Of a stretch of 64,000 nt of DNA, positions 42,985 to 52,649 are shown piece after piece. Where the stretch lies: contig NZ_CP009505.1 of assembly GCF_000970045.1 (NCBI RefSeq), forward strand, positions 1,488,001 to 1,552,000, read 5' to 3'. Source of the stretch: Methanosarcina sp. MTP4. GTDB lineage: Archaea > Halobacteriota > Methanosarcinia > Methanosarcinales > Methanosarcinaceae. The notes beneath the pieces are model-generated. The model made no database searches. It was not told the DNA's origin and worked only from the letters and a program-made list of their open reading frames with translations. Position numbers and translations under genes: made by a program. The stretch's first letter is position 1. Every line of letters starts with the position of its first letter.

Positions 42985-45030
42985 TCACAATGTCCTCTTA
43001 TAAACTTTCTCAGCTTCCTTTTCTCTCCCAAGATTATAAAGGACATCAATCTTTTTGTACAAGGCATCTATATTTTCCTGATTAATTTCCAAAACTTTAT
43101 CCAATGCTTTCAAGGCTTCCTCATAACTTTCAAGCCATGAATAAATCATGCTTTTGATAAACCAGGAATTTTCATCATTTGGATCGATAGCTATGTTGAG
43201 AGCTTTCTTAAATACAGCAAGGCTCTCATCATATTGACCAAATTCATCATAAATAATTCCCAGATTATACCAAGCTTCTATATTTTCAGGGTAAATTTCA
43301 AGTGATTTTTCAGCTGCTTTTTTCGCTTTTTTGTATCTTCGGAGTTCTGACAGAATTACACCTTTATGACTCCAGGCTTCAGCATAATTCTCGTCTATTT
43401 CCAGCGCTTTTTCAACAGCTCTCAGGGCTTTTTTATGCTGCCCCAAATTTCCAAGAATGATTCCTTTATCCAGCCATGCATCAGCCTTTTCAGCATAATA
43501 AATATCTTCCAACTTATTCAGTATTTTATTTGCCACATCGAGGAGGAAAGGAAATTCTTCAATGAGAGGAAGTCCTGGAAGATAAAAGTCCAGAGGATCA
43601 AAATCCTGGTCTTTATCAGGGTACCTGGCGTTCATGGCATGATTTTCAGTTAAAATAGAAAGAGAAGGTAAGCAGGTAAATATGTGGTATAGATCTAAAA
43701 TGTAGAGCAAAAAGGGGATTATAGTATCTTTTTCCATAAAATCAGGAATAGGTTTTTCCAATTCCCTTTCCATCCTCTCCAGTTCAGTATCTTCTATAAA
43801 GGGAGAATCCCGGAGTTCATTGAAATTCCTGATTTCATGTATCATTTTTGATGAATTTCGTTTCCACTCTTCTATTTCCTCATTTGTAAAAGAAATTTCC
43901 TTAATCTCTTTTTTTGAGATCTCATACTCCTGAGTCTCTACTTTCAATTTCTCGATAATCTCAAACATCAAAAACGGATTGCTGAAGTTTCCGGAGATTT
44001 CATTCAAAAAGTTCAGATGTCCCTTAAATCCTTTTTCAACATCATCCAAGCTTTTCGGTTCTTCGCAGGATATTATTTTCATTATCTCGTTGATTCTTTG
44101 ATGTGTCCCTGCATCCTTTTTGAGTTGAGATAATTGAATGGCAGATCTATTTAGGGGCTTTTTAAATACTTCTGAACTTTTATGCCCAACACCCTTATCT
44201 CCTCCTTTTAATTGCTTCTCACTTATGAACCTCTGATTGAGTCCAAAAAATTTGGCACTTTTTTCCACTGCCTGTTGCAGGTAAAATACGGCTTGCATGT
44301 AGCACCCGTTTTCATAGAGGCACCTCGAAGCTTTGAGATCTTGCTGGGCAATGATAAGAAAAGTTCTGGAATGGTCTGAAGAGTTCATACCTTGATCCCT
44401 ATCAATTATTGACTTTATTAGCTGCATATCCTCATCAGACAACGGTTCTTTGTACAACTGATTTACCAACCATAGTCCGCTTGTCCTTATTTTTTCTTTT
44501 GGGGAATACAAGCCCGTCCAGTCTGATGAAGGTCTACATTTATCGCACAAGGAAACTGTAGAGATGATTTTGGCTTCTAACTCAAGCCTTTTTTCCTGAT
44601 CTTCTACTTCAATTACAACGAAGCTGAAGTTTTTCTGGATATACTGGCTTACTCTCTTTTCTGTTTCTTCCTGCTTCTCAGAGTCAATCAAACCAGCATT
44701 TTCTTTTTTTGCCTTCCTGCTGGTCAAATCTATTTCCCACTGCTCAAGAAATGGATCTTTATCCCTGTTCAGTAAAGCTCTTCCAACGTTCTTTCTAAAA
44801 ATGCTTCTATCCTTATTTTCATGGATAAAATGTTGCTCAAGCCGTGATCTTAACTGATCTTTACCCCTATGAGTCCCTATGCGAACGATTCTGTCCTTAC
44901 CGAGGGCAGTCTCCCCTGCTTCAAATAAGATGTATATTCCATTGTGAGGTATTTTTCTATCATCAAAGGGAAAGCTCATCCTTTCCATACCGTTAAGCCA
45001 TTGATGTAGTTGTTCGCATTTTTCACTCAT
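42985..45030 (-). CDS. GIY-YIG-like nuclease / HEPN / TPR fusion protein
   Basis: 681 residues. Residues about 28-190 form a divergent GIY-YIG domain: GIYILFE at 31-37, RIVRIGTHRG at 48-56, Arg63 in LRSRLEQHF, Glu152 in LEAKIIS, and the family tail IRTSGLWLVNQL. Residues about 218-330 resemble a HEPN domain (IIAQQDLKASRCLYENGCYM...LQQAVEKSAKFFG). Four to five TPR units fill about 500-675. GIY-YIG and HEPN domains both occur as nucleic-acid-degrading effectors in defence systems, with TPRs often as sensors. It overlaps the preceding DUF6884-like gene by 8 nt within the hsd locus, so a two-gene defence module is likely, but unproven. Confidence 0.8.
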   Translation of the reverse strand: MSEKCEQLHQWLNGMERMSFPFDDRKIPHNGIYILFEAGETALGKDRIVRIGTHRGKDQLRSRLEQHFIHENKDRSIFRKNVGRALLNRDKDPFLEQWEIDLTSRKAKKENAGLIDSEKQEETEKRVSQYIQKNFSFVVIEVEDQEKRLELEAKIISTVSLCDKCRPSSDWTGLYSPKEKIRTSGLWLVNQLYKEPLSDEDMQLIKSIIDRDQGMNSSDHSRTFLIIAQQDLKASRCLYENGCYMQAVFYLQQAVEKSAKFFGLNQRFISEKQLKGGDKGVGHKSSEVFKKPLNRSAIQLSQLKKDAGTHQRINEIMKIISCEEPKSLDDVEKGFKGHLNFLNEISGNFSNPFLMFEIIEKLKVETQEYEISKKEIKEISFTNEEIEEWKRNSSKMIHEIRNFNELRDSPFIEDTELERMERELEKPIPDFMEKDTIIPFLLYILDLYHIFTCLPSLSILTENHAMNARYPDKDQDFDPLDFYLPGLPLIEEFPFLLDVANKILNKLEDIYYAEKADAWLDKGIILGNLGQHKKALRAVEKALEIDENYAEAWSHKGVILSELRRYKKAKKAAEKSLEIYPENIEAWYNLGIIYDEFGQYDESLAVFKKALNIAIDPNDENSWFIKSMIYSWLESYEEALKALDKVLEINQENIDALYKKIDVLYNLGREKEAEKVYKRTL

Positions 45031-45442
45031 TTGAAACCCTTTCCTTAAGATAGTGGATCTGCTCCCCTATTTTTAATCCTTCAAGAGGAATCTGGTAATT
45101 TGAAATGTGAGGTATCAAATATTTTCTGTATTTTGCACCCGCAAGGAAAATGAATTCATCCTTCTCTAGGTCAGCTTCTTTTTTGAGTTGAACTATTACA
45201 CCATCTGCCCATTCCCTGATTTCTTTAGATGGCATATTGTTCAATGTTTTATCATAAGGCTCAATTTCCCTTTCTATATCTACCATACCATATTTTGCAG
45301 AAAGAATGAAAACTTTGTCAGGGTTCAAAGATTTCGCATATTTAAAGTTGTATTTGAAAAGAGGACTAACGTACAGATTCTTTGCCTTTGATTTACAAGG
45401 TAATTTTTTATTTACACAAGATATCAAAGCAATTTTTGACAT
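45023..45442 (-). CDS. DUF6884-like protein (YaaA-like fold)
   Basis: 139 residues from ATG 45442, one base after the hsdS stop; a TTG four codons upstream would overlap hsdS. Features are KIALISCVNKK at the N-terminus, a YVSPLFK segment, LSAKYGMVD, and a YDKTLNNM motif, a pattern I associate with DUF6884/YaaA-like proteins seen near defence genes. It ends 8 nt inside the GIY-YIG/HEPN/TPR gene, so the two are translated together. The biochemical role is unknown; base-handling or DNA-linked functions have been suggested for relatives, and I cannot confirm this here. Confidence 0.7.
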   Translation of the reverse strand: MSKIALISCVNKKLPCKSKAKNLYVSPLFKYNFKYAKSLNPDKVFILSAKYGMVDIEREIEPYDKTLNNMPSKEIREWADGVIVQLKKEADLEKDEFIFLAGAKYRKYLIPHISNYQIPLEGLKIGEQIHYLKERVSNE

Positions 45443-45443
45443 T

Positions 45444-46688
45444 TTAACAGCCAACCCTTATTTTTCCTGACATGAGTTTTGGAAGAAGAGAATCGCGGAG
45501 TTGGGATAATATTCGAATCTGAATCTCAAAATTAAAAATCTGCTGATCTATAACCCCCGCAGCATGTGTAAATACTTCAACAATACTACTTGATGGCTTC
45601 AATACTTTTAGTGCTTTCAAGTCTTTTTGATTTATCGAACCAAACACAGTCCCTTCTGAGTCAAAGCTCTTAAAGTTTCGACTTAAGTCCATCAGGGAAT
45701 AATAAGTATAGGCTTCACACCCAGATTTATGGCGAAGTGCTGCTAAACCACGACCAATACAACAATCTGAGGTTGCTTTGTTAATATCACCAACTGGCGC
45801 TCTTACACTTAGTAAAGTATCGCCTTTTTTAGCCATTCGGTTTGGTTGGGTGCAATAAACGCGATTCTCTGGATAACGCCAACCGAAATCTCTTCTACCT
45901 TGGAAGAATGGTTCACCTTCTCCATTTTCATTATATGTATTCCCTGGAGGAGACTGTCCCATTATTATATCGTACTCTGCACCTACAGACGAAGGTTTCC
46001 ACCCCTCTGGAATCTCCCCCAATTCTGAATCGACCATCCTGCCGCCGCTTGACCTGTAAGGGTTCCCATTTTCATCCGGGAACTCGAAATCGATGAACCA
46101 GCGTTTGAAAAGGGCCTGGGCGATTTGTTCGAGGGTGGAGTTCATTTGGCGGTTGAGTTCGATTTTTTGATCTAAAAGAAAAAGACTATTTCCAATATTC
46201 TGCTGTTCCTCTAATGGTGGTATTATTATGTGGCATCTTTTAAACTGTCTATGAGTTAAATCGGATTGAACGCTACTTGCTAAACATCCTTTTATGAAAT
46301 TTTGGACATACTTGCTTTTTAGGTAATAAAAAAGAAAATTTCGGTCTATTTCTCTTGGGTCTGTTATTATCTTAAAACAATTATTATGTAAGACACCAAT
46401 TAGGTTTGTATATACCAGACCAACTTGCCCAGTTCTGGTAAAAATTATATCATCTTTAGATGTTACGTATTTTTTTTGGGGATCAACAATATACTCTGAA
46501 AAGTTATTTGTGCCCATATCCGTAATTTTTAATAGTGGATAACTGTTCTCTACGGGCTCACCTCTACGTTGAGACTTAGCTATTTGTAGCCCTTGTCTAA
46601 ATTCTGCAATTTCACCTAATTCTTTGACTTGCCAATCTTCAGGAATCGACCCGATCTCAGTTTCTTTAAATTTCGTTTTTGAATTCAA
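45444..46688 (-). CDS. hsdS: Type I restriction-modification specificity subunit S
   Basis: 414 residues with the classic two-half layout. Each target-recognition domain begins with a similar motif (EIGSIPEDWQVKELGEI near residue 11 and ELGEIPEGWKPSSVG near 225), and each half ends in a conserved helix (NIGNSLFLLDQKIELNRQMN; VIDQQIFNFEIQIRILSQLR). HsdS selects the DNA sequence for HsdM and HsdR. The start is TTG 46688, overlapping the stop of the upstream membrane protein as TTGA, which implies coupled translation. Confidence 0.92.
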   Translation of the reverse strand: MNSKTKFKETEIGSIPEDWQVKELGEIAEFRQGLQIAKSQRRGEPVENSYPLLKITDMGTNNFSEYIVDPQKKYVTSKDDIIFTRTGQVGLVYTNLIGVLHNNCFKIITDPREIDRNFLFYYLKSKYVQNFIKGCLASSVQSDLTHRQFKRCHIIIPPLEEQQNIGNSLFLLDQKIELNRQMNSTLEQIAQALFKRWFIDFEFPDENGNPYRSSGGRMVDSELGEIPEGWKPSSVGAEYDIIMGQSPPGNTYNENGEGEPFFQGRRDFGWRYPENRVYCTQPNRMAKKGDTLLSVRAPVGDINKATSDCCIGRGLAALRHKSGCEAYTYYSLMDLSRNFKSFDSEGTVFGSINQKDLKALKVLKPSSSIVEVFTHAAGVIDQQIFNFEIQIRILSQLRDSLLPKLMSGKIRVGC

Positions 46689-47359
46689 AACATCCCACCA
46701 TTTGATCCACCTTCATTCGGATTTTCGATTATTTTTACTTCTTGTACTGTTTTATTTATCTTGTATATGTAGAAATTTTTATTACGTTTGTTCCAGCAAT
46801 GAAATCTGGTAACATAGTTCGCGTCTTGAGTTTTTATGGCGTGTCCCCATTCTATATAGTAATCATCAGTGGTCTCGTATTTTCCATGATTTGCAAAAAT
46901 AGGATTGTAGCGAACTTTGATTGATACGTCAATTCTTAGCGTTTCTTTAGGAGTTATTATGGTCGTGTTTCCCTCTTCTATCTCTTCAAAATATTCTGTG
47001 TGCTTCTCCATAAAATCTGAAGTTTGAATAAAAAATCTTGTTGCTTCTCCGGGATTCAGGTAATCAAGTTTTTTATTCTGATCGTTTTCTGTTGTGAATT
47101 GATCTTTGAATTTAAACTGGCAGTCTATGTCCAAAGAGCGTGCAGTATTTTTTGAATAGTTTGAAATGATTGCATAAAGGTCGCCGGATTCTAAAACAAA
47201 TTGCCTATCAGTTTGTTCCTTATCTCTTGAAAGAACATTTATTGAAATAATGGGTTTTCTTGAATCCCTTATTTGGAGAAAAACAAAGGCTACCAAAATC
47301 AGGTTACCAAAGGCTATAATTATATTGGCATAATTACCCAATTCGCTTATATTAACCAT
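46685..47359 (-). CDS. Membrane-anchored protein coupled to hsdS
   Basis: 224 residues. One N-terminal transmembrane helix (about 10-29, YANIIIAFGNLILVAFVFLQ) is followed by a soluble, probably cytoplasmic domain rich in beta strands and charged residues (IISNYSKNTARSLDIDCQFK). No catalytic motif is recognised. The TGA overlaps the TTG start of hsdS, so it is translated with the specificity subunit. It may be a membrane-localised accessory of the restriction locus or a recent insert. Confidence 0.75.
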   Translation of the reverse strand: MVNISELGNYANIIIAFGNLILVAFVFLQIRDSRKPIISINVLSRDKEQTDRQFVLESGDLYAIISNYSKNTARSLDIDCQFKFKDQFTTENDQNKKLDYLNPGEATRFFIQTSDFMEKHTEYFEEIEEGNTTIITPKETLRIDVSIKVRYNPIFANHGKYETTDDYYIEWGHAIKTQDANYVTRFHCWNKRNKNFYIYKINKTVQEVKIIENPNEGGSNGGMF

Positions 47360-47404
47360 CTAACACACTCTCTTTTTCTGAGGACTTCTCTTTACAGCAT
47401 TTCT

Positions 47405-47475
47405 GAAAAGGCTGCTCTCCTTCGTCGAGCGTGACAAGACAGGTTAAATACGGCTATTCCGGTTGCCTCGTTTTC
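47405..47475 (-). repeat. Dispersed hairpin element, core copy on the minus strand
   Basis: GCTCTCCTTCGTCGAGCGTG followed by ACAAGACAG is the reverse complement of the element core (47413-47431). TATTCCGGTTGCCTCG nearby matches the copy at 51184-51248. It lies between hsdS-side and AlbA_2-side genes. Confidence 0.75.
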
Positions 47476-47499
47476 TATTTAATGTATCTTCTTTCTCCG

Positions 47500-47790
47500 G
47501 CTGCCCTTTTTCTCGATCTGCTGAATCTATTTCATCTGGCCTCTTTTTCTGCTCAGCTTTGGCCTCTTTTTTGTTCAGCTTTGGCCTCTTTTTCTGTTTA
47601 GCTTGGGCCTCTTTTTTGTCCAGCTAGGGCCTCTTTTTCTGTTTAGCTTGGGCCTTTTTTTTGTTCAGCTTGGGCCTCTTTTTTGTCCAGCTAGGGCCTC
47701 TTTTTCTGTTTAGCTTGGGCCTTTTTTTTGTTCAGCTTGGGCCTCTTTTCTTTTCAGCTTGGGCCTCTTTTCTTTTCAGCTTGGGCCTCA
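47500..47790. repeat. Imperfect tandem repeat of GGCCTCTTTTT-CTGTTCAGCTT type
   Basis: A 22-26-bp unit, for example TTGGGCCTCTTTTTTGTTCA, repeats about a dozen times with alternating variants. It runs right up to the stop of the AlbA_2 gene. A related short array lies at 52360-52480 after another gene on the same strand, so these repeats sit at the 3' ends of minus-strand genes. Confidence 0.85.
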
Positions 47791-47791
47791 T

Positions 47792-49261
47792 TTATTCATC
47801 AGTTAGGGGTTCATATGTGTTTTTTATTATTTTTACAATCTCATCTTTTGTTTTGTACTTTTGATTGGGGCTTCTTGGTTTATTGGGCAGTGTCCGAACT
47901 AATATGTTTAAATCCAATAATTTTTTTAATGATTTTTTATAAGAACCTGGCCTTTCTTTATATCCCAATTTTTCCAATATTTCATTTGAAGAATGTGGTC
48001 TCTCAGCACAGATTGTAAGAATTTTAATCTCATTATCACTCAGATTTATTTGCTCCTCTATGGTATGAGATTCATCGGTTTTTGCTTTCTTTTTTTTGCG
48101 CTTTGTTTCATCGTTTTCTAAGCTGTATTCTTTGCTTCGAACCGGCCTCTTGAAGATTATTGTGAAAAAACGGTTCAGGTCGAATTCTATTTCTACGCCT
48201 CTTTCGCGGGTCTGGTTTAGAATTCTTCCAATGCCGGACCCTACCTTCTCAATCAAGCCAAGCCTGTGGAAAATATCAAAAATAACGGGGTTTCTGGCAA
48301 CGCTTCTGCGGCCCAGGTCTTCTTTGTCGAAGAGGAGTTCACCGGGGTTTGAAATCTCTACCCTGTTATCGAAAATTTCTACCATCACCCTTGCACCTTC
48401 CTCAAAGTAGTCACGGTGGATGATCGCGTTCATCAAAGCTTCCCTCAGGGCTTCGTAAGGGATTTCAGGAATTTCGAGGCGGGGGCCTCCTCCTTTGATC
48501 ACGTATTCGAGGTTCAGGTGCTGCTGGAGGAAAATGAATGAATTCTCGTAATCAGTAACAGGCTCTTCTCTGAAATCTTTTCTGTCGAGGATTTTGTACC
48601 TGTCAATTCCTTTATAGAGGACGCAGGTCACGTATGCCTGGCGCAGGTAAGTCTGTCTTTTTTTGCCAAAAAACAGGATTCCGGCATTGTTTATCAAAAA
48701 GTGGGCATTTTTTTCTCCCATCCCGAGTGTCTCAAGCATACCTTCTCTTGAAACAGTTAGAGTAAGGCCCATTTTACGCATCAGGTCATCAAATTTCTTT
48801 TCGTCAAAATCAGCCGGATATTTGAAATCTGACCTGTGCTGGCTTTCGAAACGGATCCTTCCGGTCTTCTGGGCATACTGGAAGATTTCTTCCCGCTGCA
48901 TTTTCTGGGAGTTTGCTCCTTCCCGGTAAAAAAAGCCTTCAGAGCACTGGACCGGTTTGTCTCTGCTTTCCGGAACTTTGATCAGTATGACTTCCTTACC
49001 GTCGTAATTGCCAGATTCTATCTTAATTGGAATTCTTGGTTTGCAGTTGTTGGCAATATCCTGAATTCGGGATTTCATCTCATTGTTAAGTTGCGTGCCA
49101 ACTACTTTATTGGAATCATCTATCCCAACAAATATGGTTCCACCTGCTGTATTGGCAAATGCAACAATTTCTTTTACAATCGACGGAGAAAAAGATTTCT
49201 TGAACTCTATAAGAGCGCCTTCTCCTTCCTGTAGAATCTGTTCAAGCCGATCTCGTTCCAT
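47792..49261 (-). CDS. AlbA_2/Schlafen-type ATP-binding protein with winged-helix tail
   Basis: 489 residues from ATG 49261; GTG 49270 is the alternative. The N-terminal AlbA_2 domain (about 5-115) has EFKKSFSP and ANTAGGTIFVGIDD. The middle part resembles the HATPase-type C-terminal domain of this family (ALREALMNAIIHRDY, DNRVEISNPGELL, VARNPVIFDIFHRLGLIEKV followed by GSGIGR). A basic KRKKKKAK linker and a winged helix (about 405-490) follow. Such proteins act as regulators or helper factors and are frequent in restriction and defence loci. It lies between hsdM and hsdS. Confidence 0.85.
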   Translation of the reverse strand: MERDRLEQILQEGEGALIEFKKSFSPSIVKEIVAFANTAGGTIFVGIDDSNKVVGTQLNNEMKSRIQDIANNCKPRIPIKIESGNYDGKEVILIKVPESRDKPVQCSEGFFYREGANSQKMQREEIFQYAQKTGRIRFESQHRSDFKYPADFDEKKFDDLMRKMGLTLTVSREGMLETLGMGEKNAHFLINNAGILFFGKKRQTYLRQAYVTCVLYKGIDRYKILDRKDFREEPVTDYENSFIFLQQHLNLEYVIKGGGPRLEIPEIPYEALREALMNAIIHRDYFEEGARVMVEIFDNRVEISNPGELLFDKEDLGRRSVARNPVIFDIFHRLGLIEKVGSGIGRILNQTRERGVEIEFDLNRFFTIIFKRPVRSKEYSLENDETKRKKKKAKTDESHTIEEQINLSDNEIKILTICAERPHSSNEILEKLGYKERPGSYKKSLKKLLDLNILVRTLPNKPRSPNQKYKTKDEIVKIIKNTYEPLTDE

Positions 49262-49338
49262 TATCAACACATACTTGCCTGCTTGTATTCACATCTTACG
49301 CATCTTAGTTACCGTATAATGTTTAATTCCTCTGGCTT

Positions 49339-50892
49339 TCAAACTTCATACCCAAGCCCTGCCAGATTCTCCTTAATCTTCTTCTCCAGTTCCTCGGACT
49401 TCCTGAACTGCTCTGAAAGTTCCGACGTCAACCTGTCCATCTTCTCTTCAAATACCTCGTCGTCTTCCTCTTCTTCGACAAAGCCTACGTAGCGCCCGGG
49501 GGTCAAGATATGATCGTGCTTTTTGATCTCTTCGAGAGTTGCGGACTTGCAGAAGCCCGGCACGTCTTCATATTCTCCGCTTTCAACGGTTTCCCCGCGC
49601 CAGGCATGGTAGGTGTCGGCAATTTTCCGGACTTCCTCTTCGGTTAGTTCGCGGTGGGTGCGGTCCCGTAAAACTCCCATGTTCCGGGCATCGATGAAGA
49701 GGACTTCTCCGCGGCGGTCGCGGAAACCGCTGTTCTGCTTGTTTCGGGCGAAGAACCAGAGGCAGGCGGGGATTGCGGTGTTGTAAAATAGCTGGCCTGG
49801 AAGGGCGATCATGCAGTCCACAAGGTCGGCTTCGATGATGTTTTTGCGGATTTCGCCTTCGCCGGAGGAGTTTGAGGACATGGAGCCGTTGGCGAGGACG
49901 AAGCCTGCGATTCCCGTGGGAGATAGGTGGTGGATGTAGTGCTGGACCCAGGCGAAGTTGGCGTTACCTTTTGGGGGGATGCCGTATTTCCAGCGGGTGT
50001 CTTCGGGCAGGAGTTCGCCTTTCCAGTCGGAGTCGTTGAAGGGGGGGTTTGAGAGGATGAAGTCGGCTTTGAGGTCTTTGTGCAGGTCGTTGTGGAAGGT
50101 ATCGCCCCATTTTATGCCGTCGTTGTCGATTCCCCGGATGGCGAGGTTCATTTTGCAGAGGCGCCAGGTTGTCTGGTTGGATTCCTGGCCGGAAATGGAG
50201 ATGTTTTCAAGGCGGCCGCCGTGGGCTTCGATGAATTTCTCGCTCTGGACGAACATTCCGCCCGAGCCGCAGCAGGGGTCGTAGACTCTGCCGGTGTAGG
50301 GCTCGATCATCTCTACAAGGACCCGGACTATGCTTCTCGGGGTGTAGAACTGGCCACCGCGTTTGCCTTCCGCATTTGCGAACATGCCGAGGAAGTATTC
50401 GTAGACCCTGCCGAGCACGTCCTTGCTCCGGCTCTCCTTATCCCCAAGCCCGATTGTGCCCACAAGGTCGATCAGCTCGCCCAGGCGTTGTTTGTCAAGG
50501 CCTTCCCTGGCGTAGTTCTTTGGGAGCACGCCTTTCAGGGAGGGGTTTTCCCGCTCGATTGCGGTCATGGCGTCGTCAACAAGTTTTCCTATGGTGGGCT
50601 GTTTTGCGCTCTTTTTCAGGTGGTTCCAGCGGGCTTCGGAAGGTACCCAGAAGATGTTTTCCGCAAGGTATTCATCCGGGTCTTCCGGGTCTGCGCCCTC
50701 CTCGATTTCTGAGGTCAGCTGTGTGTGCATTTCTTCGAAAGCATCCGAGATGTATTTCAGGAAAATCAGGCCGAGTACCACATGCTTGTACTCTGCTGCG
50801 TCCATGTTGTTCCGGAGCTTATCCGCTGTCTGCCAGAGTTTCTCTTCAAAGCCGAGATTTGCGCCGTTTGAGCCTGTTGTTTTTTTCGCCAT
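49339..50892 (-). CDS. hsdM: Type I restriction-modification DNA methyltransferase subunit M
   Basis: A 517-residue N6-adenine methyltransferase. The helical N-terminal domain (about 5-150) is followed by the methylase with S-adenosylmethionine motif [12 protein letters not shown] near residue 200 and catalytic NPPF ([11 protein letters not shown]) near 290. The C-terminal 60 residues form a charged coiled coil ([20 protein letters not shown]). With HsdS it methylates host DNA and, with HsdR, forms the nuclease. It is the first gene of the hsd operon on the minus strand, while hsdR lies 9 kb downstream. Confidence 0.95.
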   Translation of the reverse strand: MAKKTTGSNGANLGFEEKLWQTADKLRNNMDAAEYKHVVLGLIFLKYISDAFEEMHTQLTSEIEEGADPEDPDEYLAENIFWVPSEARWNHLKKSAKQPTIGKLVDDAMTAIERENPSLKGVLPKNYAREGLDKQRLGELIDLVGTIGLGDKESRSKDVLGRVYEYFLGMFANAEGKRGGQFYTPRSIVRVLVEMIEPYTGRVYDPCCGSGGMFVQSEKFIEAHGGRLENISISGQESNQTTWRLCKMNLAIRGIDNDGIKWGDTFHNDLHKDLKADFILSNPPFNDSDWKGELLPEDTRWKYGIPPKGNANFAWVQHYIHHLSPTGIAGFVLANGSMSSNSSGEGEIRKNIIEADLVDCMIALPGQLFYNTAIPACLWFFARNKQNSGFRDRRGEVLFIDARNMGVLRDRTHRELTEEEVRKIADTYHAWRGETVESGEYEDVPGFCKSATLEEIKKHDHILTPGRYVGFVEEEEDDEVFEEKMDRLTSELSEQFRKSEELEKKIKENLAGLGYEV

Positions 50893-51119
50893 GGGTGATC
50901 AACGTTATCTTGAATGTGTCTTGAATAATATTATACTGTTATAAATGTGTTGATTTCCTGTTTCCGGTTCCGGATTTCCTGATGCCTGATAACTACTTTT
51001 TCGGATCAAAGCTAAAGAAATCAGCAAGAGTAAAATTGGTAGTTAGTGGGAGCGGTGGTTCAAAGGTTGCTGGGGAAATCGCTAAGCGAAATATAATAAA
51101 ATAGTTATAATAAATTGGC

Positions 51120-51250
51120 TTTAAGTCCTCTTGAGCGGAGCGAAAAGGACACCGTTCTCCCGAAGCGGAACTCGGGTGGGAAAGGCCGCTCGCCCTCGGC
51201 GAGCGTGACAAGACACCACAAAATACACCTATTCCGGTTGCCTTTGCCTC
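51120..51250 (-). repeat. Dispersed hairpin element with altered perfect stem
   Basis: CGCTCGCC-CTC-GGCGAGCG (51187-51205) is an 8-bp perfect stem where other copies have CGCTCGAC/GGAGAGCG. It is flanked by TGACAAGACACC and, further on, TACACCTATTCCGGTTGCC as in the copy at 47405. A second hairpin-rich segment (GAGCGGAGCGAAAAGG, about 51132-51180) precedes it. The remainder of 50893-51353 has no gene. Confidence 0.75.
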
Positions 51251-51353
51251 CAAAATACTCATTAATGAACTAGCCAGTCCCCGGCTCAAGAATTATCTTT
51301 CCTTTCGGGACCTGTTTCATTACCCGATTACTGCCTACTTCGGTGTTTTTCTT

Positions 51354-52331
51354 TTACTTTTCCGATTTTTCAATGAGTTTTCCCAGAAGGGAGATGCTTT
51401 CTCTCAGGTCCTCTTTCGTTTCTTTGGGGATTTCTTCTAAGGTGTCGACAATTCTCAGGGTTTCCTGGAAACAGGATTTTGCAAAGGCGGGGTCTTTTCC
51501 AAGATAGATTGTGCCCATCATCAGGTGAAGGGGGAAGAAGTTTTTCTCTTTTTCACTGAGCTTTTTGTAGAAGGCCTGAAGCTTTTCAAAATCTTCTTTT
51601 TCCGCAAGGTCGGAGATATAGGACTGTACTAGATCGATGTAATCCGGGCCGTTTTCGAGCAGGAAATCGAATTTTTCGTCGTCGGTCATCAAAAAGAAAC
51701 CTGTTTCAAGGTCATCTGCTACGGTTTCTCTGGCCAAAACTTCGCTTTCTTCCCTGCCTTCAAATAAGCCGCCTTCTTCGAAGAATTCATCTGCGTCCTT
51801 TTTCAAAAGGAGCATATCAGCCTGGGCATCGGTCAGGCCCATTTCGCTGGTAATCTTTTTGAACTGCTTTTCGTAGTCTTCCTCTTCTTCTTTTGAAAAC
51901 AGGCCCAGGACGTATGCGGTCCACTTTACGTAGGCCTGCTCATCCTCCACCCAGGACCTGTTGTCAATGACCCACAGGATGTAGTCAAAGAGCAGCTTGA
52001 ACTCATGGTGGCTGAGCGGGAACTCTTCAAGGGTTTCAAGCAGGTCTTCAATGATCAGCATTTCAAGGTCACTTTTGAAGAAAGAAATATCTTTTTCGTA
52101 GTTTTGCTTGATATTCTTTAATGCCGAGATGACATCCTTGTCCTTTAATTCCCTGTAAGTGTTATAATAATAGTCGGCAATTGCATATTCAATCGTGCCC
52201 AGATACTCACTGTACTCATATTCCATATTGTACAGGCTTTTTATTTCCAGTATTTCCGGGGTGTCGGGTTTCAGGTATTCGGACAATGAAAGTTCTTCTT
52301 CAACAATCTCATTATTTTCTTCAGAAGCCAT
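51354..52331 (-). CDS. Acidic helical protein of unknown function
   Basis: 325 residues, strongly acidic, without signal peptide, membrane segment or cysteine motif. The middle has a KEEEEDYEKQ stretch, and the C-terminal 90 residues look TPR-like (FFPLHLMMGTIYLGKDPAFA, then KSCFQETLRIVDTLEEI). It may be a TPR-type scaffold. It lies outside the hsd operon on the same strand, separated by the dispersed hairpin element. Start ATG 52331 (MASEENNE). Confidence 0.75.
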   Translation of the reverse strand: MASEENNEIVEEELSLSEYLKPDTPEILEIKSLYNMEYEYSEYLGTIEYAIADYYYNTYRELKDKDVISALKNIKQNYEKDISFFKSDLEMLIIEDLLETLEEFPLSHHEFKLLFDYILWVIDNRSWVEDEQAYVKWTAYVLGLFSKEEEEDYEKQFKKITSEMGLTDAQADMLLLKKDADEFFEEGGLFEGREESEVLARETVADDLETGFFLMTDDEKFDFLLENGPDYIDLVQSYISDLAEKEDFEKLQAFYKKLSEKEKNFFPLHLMMGTIYLGKDPAFAKSCFQETLRIVDTLEEIPKETKEDLRESISLLGKLIEKSEK

Positions 52332-52359
52332 AAATGATACTCTCCGGTGCTTGATTTAT

Positions 52360-52500
52360 TTTCTATTCAGCTTTGCCCTCTTTTCTATTCAGCTAGGGCT
52401 TTTTTCTGTTTAGCTCGGATCTCTTTTTCTGTTTAGCCAGGGCCTTATTTTTGTTCAGCCGGAGCCTCTTGTTCCTTTAGCTTTTGTCTTTTTTCCTTTC
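52360..52500. repeat. Imperfect tandem repeat related to the 47500-47790 array
   Basis: Units such as TCTATTCAGCTTTGCCCTCT and TCTGTTTAGCTCGGATCTCT recur about five times upstream of the acidic protein gene. They share the TTCAGCTnnGnCCTCTTTT core of the larger array. Confidence 0.7.
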
Positions 52501-52649
52501 ATCCGGAGTTTTTTAATTCTGGAACAGAGCCAGAAAGGGCCAGAAAGGGTTAGACAGAACCAGGTTAACGTCCACAGCAAGGCTTAAAGATAGATTTTAA
52601 TGGTGTTTTTGATGGTTTTGACAGGATCAAAATTGAACTTGAAATGGCA

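Noticed and set aside
47661-47864. 67-codon open frame with FSLGLFFVQLGPL repeats
   Set aside because: It is a translation of the intergenic tandem repeat, not a gene.
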